The notes beneath the pieces are model-generated. The model saw only the letters and a program-made list of their open reading frames with translations, did not search any database and had not been told where the DNA came from. Positions 34,634 to 38,111 of a DNA stretch of 38,111 bases are shown here, in pieces. The position numbers and the translations under genes were made by a program. How positions within the stretch are numbered: position 1 is the first letter of the stretch; each line of letters opens with the position of its first letter. Source of the stretch: Bdellovibrio sp. (GTDB lineage: Bacteria; Bdellovibrionota; Bdellovibrionia; Bdellovibrionales; Bdellovibrionaceae); assembly GCA_014376935.1 (NCBI GenBank), contig JACMQO010000172.1:1-38111 (forward strand), read 5' to 3'.

Positions 34634-34639
34634 GATTTA

Positions 34640-34668
34640 AGGTTAAGGGCCGTCTCAAAACCTGTCAA
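34640..34668 (-). promoter_or_regulatory. Candidate promoter of the patatin operon
   Basis: On the minus strand, TTGACA (perfect -35, at 34663-34668) lies 17 bases before TAACCT (34640-34645). The predicted transcription start is at about the ATG at 34633, so the message would be leaderless or nearly so. The -10 box matches only partly. Confidence 0.35.
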
Positions 34669-34742
34669 ACGATCGACCTTTTTCTGGTCCTTTTAAGCTT
34701 GTCGTGACAGGGGGTGATTAACAATTTTTTGCCGCTCCTATA

Positions 34743-34770
34743 TTGAGACATTTAAATAAAATCTTAGAAT
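34743..34770 (+). promoter_or_regulatory. Candidate promoter of the 34889 lipoprotein gene
   Basis: TTGAGA (34743-34748) and TAGAAT (34765-34770) are spaced by 16 bases. Transcription would start near 34777, giving a leader of about 110 bases that includes the hairpin at 34804-34844. Confidence 0.45.
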
Positions 34771-34803
34771 GAGAACGCCTTTGAAATCACAGTGAAATTA
34801 AAA

Positions 34804-34844
34804 AGTGCTTCAAGGTCGAAAACTGGCCTCTGTCTTGAAGCACT
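34804..34844 (+). promoter_or_regulatory. Leader hairpin before the lipoprotein gene
   Basis: AGTGCTTCAAG and CTTGAAGCACT are perfect 11-base arms around a 19-base loop. It sits between the candidate promoter and the ribosome binding site. It has no T-run directly after, so it is more likely a stability or regulatory element than a terminator. Confidence 0.5.
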
Positions 34845-34888
34845 AACGTTTGAAGAGTGAATTCGAAATTTTAACTAAGGAGAGATTT

Positions 34889-35524
34889 ATGTCTCAAACT
34901 AAGAACCCAACTTTCAAAAAATCTTTGGTCGTTTTAGTTTTATCATTATTAGCTGTAACGTCTTTTTCCTGCGCAAAGAAAGCCACCGGAGTTCGAGGCC
35001 AAGTTAAAAAGACCTCACAATTAAATATGAATCCGGGAGTGACCGCGCAGGCCGAGCAAACGGCTTCAGCTCAAAAAGTACTTTATAAAATTGCTTCGAT
35101 CAGCACTCCGGTTTCAGCGACGGATGGCAGTGGCGGAACAAGTGTCAGTTTTGAATTATTAACTCCAGCTAATCAGTACTTACCATTTACAACGACCCAC
35201 GTGGCGGGAGCGTTAACTCGTCAGGGTTTATACCAAGACACGGTTAATAACGTTCAAGTCAGCGTTCAATCAAAATGTACAACAGCTGATTGCACCAGTT
35301 ACTATTTATTAGTTAGCGTTTTAAAAAATAATGTGGCCGTGTTTCAAACGGGTGCCGTATCTTACGCGAACGATCAGTACTTCTATGGCATATCAGTGAC
35401 GAATAATTTCACTAGCGTTGATTCATTACAAAGTTATGTGGCTTCAACGCAGTATGCGACTCCAAGAAATGACATGCCAGCAACAGCTGCCGACACAAGC
35501 AACGATGTTGACTGGTTATTTTAA
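34889..35524 (+). CDS. Small lipoprotein of unknown function (211 aa)
   Basis: The ATG at 34889 gives MSQTKNPTFKKSLVVLVLSLLAVTSFSC, a lipoprotein-like signal with a likely lipidated Cys at position 28; the longer frame from 34850 is rejected because a strong AAGGAG ribosome binding site precedes 34889. The mature region is Ser/Thr/Ala-rich, with two cysteines (KCTTADC) close together, and probably beta-rich. No family is recognised. It has its own promoter and leader hairpin, and a terminator at 35533-35586. Confidence 0.7.
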   Translation: MSQTKNPTFKKSLVVLVLSLLAVTSFSCAKKATGVRGQVKKTSQLNMNPGVTAQAEQTASAQKVLYKIASISTPVSATDGSGGTSVSFELLTPANQYLPFTTTHVAGALTRQGLYQDTVNNVQVSVQSKCTTADCTSYYLLVSVLKNNVAVFQTGAVSYANDQYFYGISVTNNFTSVDSLQSYVASTQYATPRNDMPATAADTSNDVDWLF

Positions 35525-35532
35525 AGACTTCG

Positions 35533-35586
35533 GAGTCATTTTGCCGATTTAATCGAAATCAGTAACGTAATGACTCTACTTTTTTA
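35533..35586 (+). terminator. Rho-independent terminator of the lipoprotein gene
   Basis: GAGTCATT at 35533-35540 and AATGACTC at 35569-35576 are perfect arms, followed by TACTTTTTT. The loop is long but contains a smaller GATTT...AAATC stem. Confidence 0.6.
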
Positions 35587-35781
35587 AAACAAAACGCTTA
35601 AAAAATAGTTAAAGTAAAAGTTTAAATTAAAGTAAACTGCTGCATTCTTGCAAAAAATTACACAGTCACTATCCCGATTGATTTCGAAGACTTGACGCGA
35701 AGCGCTACATTCGATTTCAGCTCGTAAATACGAAAAAAAAAAGAAATCTTAATTGTTCCGGTTGATACCCATGACGGTTTA

Positions 35782-35797
35782 TGGCACTTTCGTTGCT
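35782..35797 (+). promoter_or_regulatory. Sigma-54-type promoter of the barrel gene
   Basis: TGGCAC-TTTCG-TTGCT has the GG and GC dinucleotides exactly 10 bases apart, close to the sigma-54 consensus TGGCAC-N5-TTGCW. Transcription would begin near 35807, about 47 bases before the ATG at 35854. It would need a bacterial enhancer-binding protein; the 200 bases upstream hold TTCGA-rich and A-tract sequence but no proven site. Confidence 0.65.
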
Positions 35798-35853
35798 CAG
35801 TTACAAACGTGGCTCAGTTTGATGCCATAATGAAACCATTTGGGGGAATAACA

Positions 35854-36993
35854 ATGAAGAAGATATTAGCATTAGCAATCGTATTGGCATCGGTCATTAC
35901 ATCTGCACAGACCGGAACAGCAACGACCGCACCTGCCGCAACAACAAATGAAGCGGCTCCTGCAGCAGCAACACCAGTTGCAAAAGGCAAAGTTAAAAAA
36001 GCTAAAAAGAAAGCTGCTAAGCCAAGTGCTCAAGCGACTAAAATTGAAAATAACGTAGCACTTACACAAAAAGAAACAGGAACTGCAACGACTGCTGTAG
36101 CCACTGAAAATAAAGACAAAGAAGCAGTTCAAGCAGCTGCCACTGCAGCGGGTACAACGACAGCTGCTGTATCTGACGTCTCTTCGACTAAAAAATGGGG
36201 CGGAGCGATCAAGATGTACAGCACGGACGACATGAGCGACATGAAAAACATCCAAACATTAACAAGCGTCGGTGCTTCTTATAAAGTATCTGATAAATTA
36301 ACTTTAAAAGCGGCTCAAACTTTCGAGACGTTAACTGTTGGTGACGGTTTATCTGATAGTGCTAAAAAACGTGAAATGGTTGATCAAAGCAATTTCAGAC
36401 CTTCTCATTTAGATCTTACTGCTGCGACTAAATTGCCAGGTTTTTGGGGTAGCAATGAAGTAGCTGCTTCTTTCAATTACCGCGCAATGGGCGCTGACGC
36501 TGTTTACACGACAATCGGTAGTTACAAATCTGTTTACAGTATGTTTGAAGCCAACGCTTCTATTCCATACTCAATTGCTCCTAAAGTTGATTTAAGCATC
36601 GAAACTCAATGGAGACACAATATTGCTAAAAAGGGTCCTAACACGAATCGTGTTCTTGCGATCCCTTATCTTTCATACGCTTTCAACGACGTATTCAGCG
36701 TTTACCAAGCTGCTGGTGGTATCTTAAGCATGCGTGATAATACTGATTTCCGTCGTAATTACACGCGCGGTTACCTTGAAACTGGTGTTTCAATTACTCC
36801 TGTTAAAAACTTCAATATTTCTTTAGACATCAGTCAGGATAAAGTTATTCAGTCATCTAATGACGGTGTTGACGTGACTAACTGGACGCCATACAGCAAC
36901 CAATTATCTGCTAACGGTGCGACTGAAGCTGATCGCGCTGAAAGAACAATCGATGCTGTGGCTTACGAGATGTATATCTCTTACAGCTTCTAG
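35854..36993 (+). CDS. Putative outer-membrane beta-barrel protein with a basic linker
   Basis: The product (379 residues) starts with a signal peptide (MKKILALAIVLASVITSAQ), then an Ala/Thr-rich, Lys-containing linker (about 20-115, with KVKKAKKKAAK), then about 260 residues of alternating short strands, and ends in ISYSF, the C-terminal Phe typical of outer-membrane barrels. No named family is recognised. The ATG at 35854 with GGGGGAA upstream is preferred to 35809. A sigma-54-type promoter and a strong terminator bracket it, so it seems to be a single-gene unit. The cationic linker could contact peptidoglycan. Confidence 0.7.
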   Translation: MKKILALAIVLASVITSAQTGTATTAPAATTNEAAPAAATPVAKGKVKKAKKKAAKPSAQATKIENNVALTQKETGTATTAVATENKDKEAVQAAATAAGTTTAAVSDVSSTKKWGGAIKMYSTDDMSDMKNIQTLTSVGASYKVSDKLTLKAAQTFETLTVGDGLSDSAKKREMVDQSNFRPSHLDLTAATKLPGFWGSNEVAASFNYRAMGADAVYTTIGSYKSVYSMFEANASIPYSIAPKVDLSIETQWRHNIAKKGPNTNRVLAIPYLSYAFNDVFSVYQAAGGILSMRDNTDFRRNYTRGYLETGVSITPVKNFNISLDISQDKVIQSSNDGVDVTNWTPYSNQLSANGATEADRAERTIDAVAYEMYISYSF

Positions 36994-37025
36994 TTTTTTT
37001 GACTCATTTAGAAATTTTAGTTTTC

Positions 37026-37059
37026 AAAAAGCCATGTCTTCGGATGTGGCTTTTTTTTT
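37026..37059 (+). terminator. Rho-independent terminator of the barrel gene
   Basis: AAAAAGCCA and TGGCTTTTT form a 9-base stem with a 12-base loop, followed by a run of Ts. It begins 33 bases after the stop of the barrel gene. Confidence 0.8.
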
Positions 37060-37317
37060 GGGTTTTTTGGGTTTTTTGGATATGGATATGGGTATGAGTA
37101 GGGATTGGGATTTCGGATTTGAGTTTGTTGGCTGAATATTTAAATAGGTTGGGCTTCGATCCGTTCTTGTGGAGGGTGATTTTCTTAACTGACTTTGAAT
37201 TGCGGACGGGAATCCTGATTGGGTACAATCAGGATTGAGATGTTCAGGGTGCTTTTTTTCGCCTTTGAGCCGGTGTGGATTTCGATTTTTTTTGATAGGA
37301 AGGTTTTGCTCGACTTT

Positions 37318-37348
37318 AAAAGTTACCGCCACGGTGGCGGTAACTTTT
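37318..37348. terminator. 31-base perfect palindrome, likely bidirectional terminator
   Basis: Fifteen-base arms (AAAAGTTACCGCCAC and GTGGCGGTAACTTTT) meet at a single central G, with A and T runs at the ends. It lies 114 bases after the stop of the minus-strand peptidase gene and could end its message, or an RNA from the other strand. Confidence 0.65.
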
Positions 37349-37395
37349 CATTTTTGATGGAACTTAGTTTGAGTTTTAAGAATTAAACGAACTAA

Positions 37396-37446
37396 TTACG
37401 AATTAAAGGGGAGACTTACGAATTATAGAATTTCTGGTAATTCGTA
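37396..37446. repeat. TTACGAATTA direct repeats plus an inverted copy
   Basis: TTACGAATTA occurs at 37396-37405 and 37416-37425, exactly 20 bases apart, and a near-complete inverted copy (TAATTCGTA) lies at 37438-37446. This is about two helical turns, which is often seen in protein-binding sites. It lies just after the peptidase stop codon. Confidence 0.4.
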
Positions 37447-37461
37447 TTGGCTTAAAAAACT

Positions 37462-38111
37462 TTATTCGTCTGGTGATCCGTTATCAACATCGTTGGTTAA
37501 GGCTTCACCTGCTGGTAATAGCGGTAGCGGGTCGATGGGGCCGTCTAATTTTCTGATTTCAAAATGTAAGTGGGGGCCGGATGAGCGGCCGGTGTTTCCT
37601 AAGGCGCCGATCACTTCGCCTTGTTTTATTTTAGCGCCTTCGTGCACGATAATTTTATCTAAATGACCATACAGCGTGGCCCAGCCATCGGTGCTTTCGA
37701 TCATGATCATTTTTCCGTAACCTTTAAAGCCTTTTCCCGTATAGATGATCGTTCCGTCATGAGAGGCCATGACGGCCGTTCCGCGCGGGGCCGCTAAATC
37801 GATTCCTTTATGCGGGCGCTTTCGTTTTTTTGCAACTTTCGGTAGAAAACCACGGGTCATACGGGCTTCCCACACGGGCCAATCAAATTGATATTTTTTT
37901 CGTTTCGTTTTGACTTTAGTTTGGCTGTTTTTATCTTGCGCCGATTCGTCTTGGGGGCGCGTAATGCGAATCGAATTATTTTCTTTATCGATTTGCACTT
38001 TTGGCTGCTCCGGAGACGCGTCGTTTGTCACAACGACATCCGACGGCGGTTTTGAGGCGCAGCTGGCGATAATTAAAAGCGCAGTGAATGAAACCGCAAA
38101 CTTATGACTTC
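37462..38111 (-). CDS. M23 (LytM-type) peptidase lipoprotein, 5' end cut off
   Basis: A zinc endopeptidase domain of the M23 family, which cuts peptide bridges in peptidoglycan. The ligands are all visible: H and D in RPHKGIDLAAP, then GHLDKI and HLHFE, so it looks catalytically competent, unlike the degenerate NlpD/EnvC type. The frame stays open to the window edge: the codons upstream of the GTG at 38031 read SHKFAVSFTALLIIASCAS, a lipoprotein signal with an IASC lipobox. The real start therefore lies beyond 38111. The region between the lipid anchor and the domain is charged and likely a flexible linker. No LysM domain is seen. Confidence 0.85.
   Translation of the reverse strand, partial: SHKFAVSFTALLIIASCASKPPSDVVVTNDASPEQPKVQIDKENNSIRITRPQDESAQDKNSQTKVKTKRKKYQFDWPVWEARMTRGFLPKVAKKRKRPHKGIDLAAPRGTAVMASHDGTIIYTGKGFKGYGKMIMIESTDGWATLYGHLDKIIVHEGAKIKQGEVIGALGNTGRSSGPHLHFEIRKLDGPIDPLPLLPAGEALTNDVDNGSPDE

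Larger units (their letters stand above)
37060..37461. other. Hairpin-rich intergenic region
   Basis: No reading frame here looks like a gene. The region starts with a short tandem repeat of GGGTTTTTT and ATATGG-type units (37060-37095), then holds a hairpin with arms AATCCTGATT and AATCAGGATT (37211-37236), the strong palindrome at 37318-37348 and a small repeat cluster at 37396-37446. A short non-coding RNA ending at the palindrome is possible. Confidence 0.45.

Noticed and set aside
35872-36255. Cys/Arg/Ser-rich minus-strand frame of 127 residues opposite the barrel gene
   Set aside because: It is the shadow of an Ala/Thr/Lys-rich coding stretch; the cysteines come from antisense GCA codons.
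37004-37332. Two minus-strand frames (74 and 102 residues) across the spacer after the barrel gene
   Set aside because: Both run through terminator hairpins and low-complexity sequence, with no family resemblance.
1-38111. tRNA, rRNA, CRISPR, prophage or insertion sequence
   Set aside because: No TTCGA-arm cloverleaf, no spaced direct repeats, no transposase or integrase motif was seen on either strand.

Overview
The window looks like a chromosomal segment of a Bdellovibrio-type bacterium (phylum Bdellovibrionota). This is inferred from the AT-leaning base composition, the gene families and many short secreted or lipoprotein genes of unknown function; no rRNA gene or predation-specific marker is present to prove it. 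The segment is mostly housekeeping. I see no integrase, transposase, prophage, CRISPR array, tRNA or rRNA. Genes are tightly packed, with many overlaps between a stop codon and the next start.

Region 1 (1-6000) holds the end of mpl (murein peptide recycling), a 52-residue DUF3309 membrane protein, a small hydrophilic protein, an Imm10-like immunity protein divergent from mutS, mutS itself, and three small genes on the minus strand. Region 2 (6293-12675) is a chain of overlapping genes: secreted App1-like phosphatase, Cys-rich YkgJ-like protein, SufE, small secreted protein and a short Hsp70-family ATPase. After 102 bases comes a coupled pair: an SPFH-SHOCT protein and a membrane protein with two Tim44-zinc-ribbon units. 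Region 3 (12744-18047) has a lysine-rich exported protein, YebC, a DUF455 ferritin-like protein, and a minus-strand operon of acyl-CoA dehydrogenase, SDR reductase, a PTPS with the eukaryotic-type active-site spacing, and an RluF-like pseudouridine synthase.

Region 4 (18218-24329) is a six-gene operon: M50 site-2 protease, trpS, scpA, scpB (both scp genes with very long acidic extensions), a membrane-anchored protein and an HTTM-family membrane protein. Region 5 (24467-29322) is a lipoprotein converging on nrdB and nrdA (class I ribonucleotide reductase), followed by a 557-base gene-free stretch with a perfect 22-base palindrome. Region 6 (29880-34633) has a YhcC/YtqA-type radical SAM enzyme divergent from a stand-alone MnmC-type methyltransferase, then a minus-strand operon of patatin phospholipase, GYF_2-PilZ protein, class III nucleotidyl cyclase and a small helical protein. 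Region 7 (34743-38111) has a lipoprotein with a leader hairpin, a putative outer-membrane barrel behind a near-consensus sigma-54 promoter, a hairpin-rich spacer, and an M23 peptidase lipoprotein cut by the window edge.

The most interesting ideas are a split form of the MnmC tRNA pathway (radical SAM plus methyltransferase), a possible pterin module (PTPS plus SDR), the Hsp70/SPFH/Tim44 membrane module, the acidic tails on ScpA and ScpB, and the operon joining PilZ, nucleotidyl cyclase and patatin.
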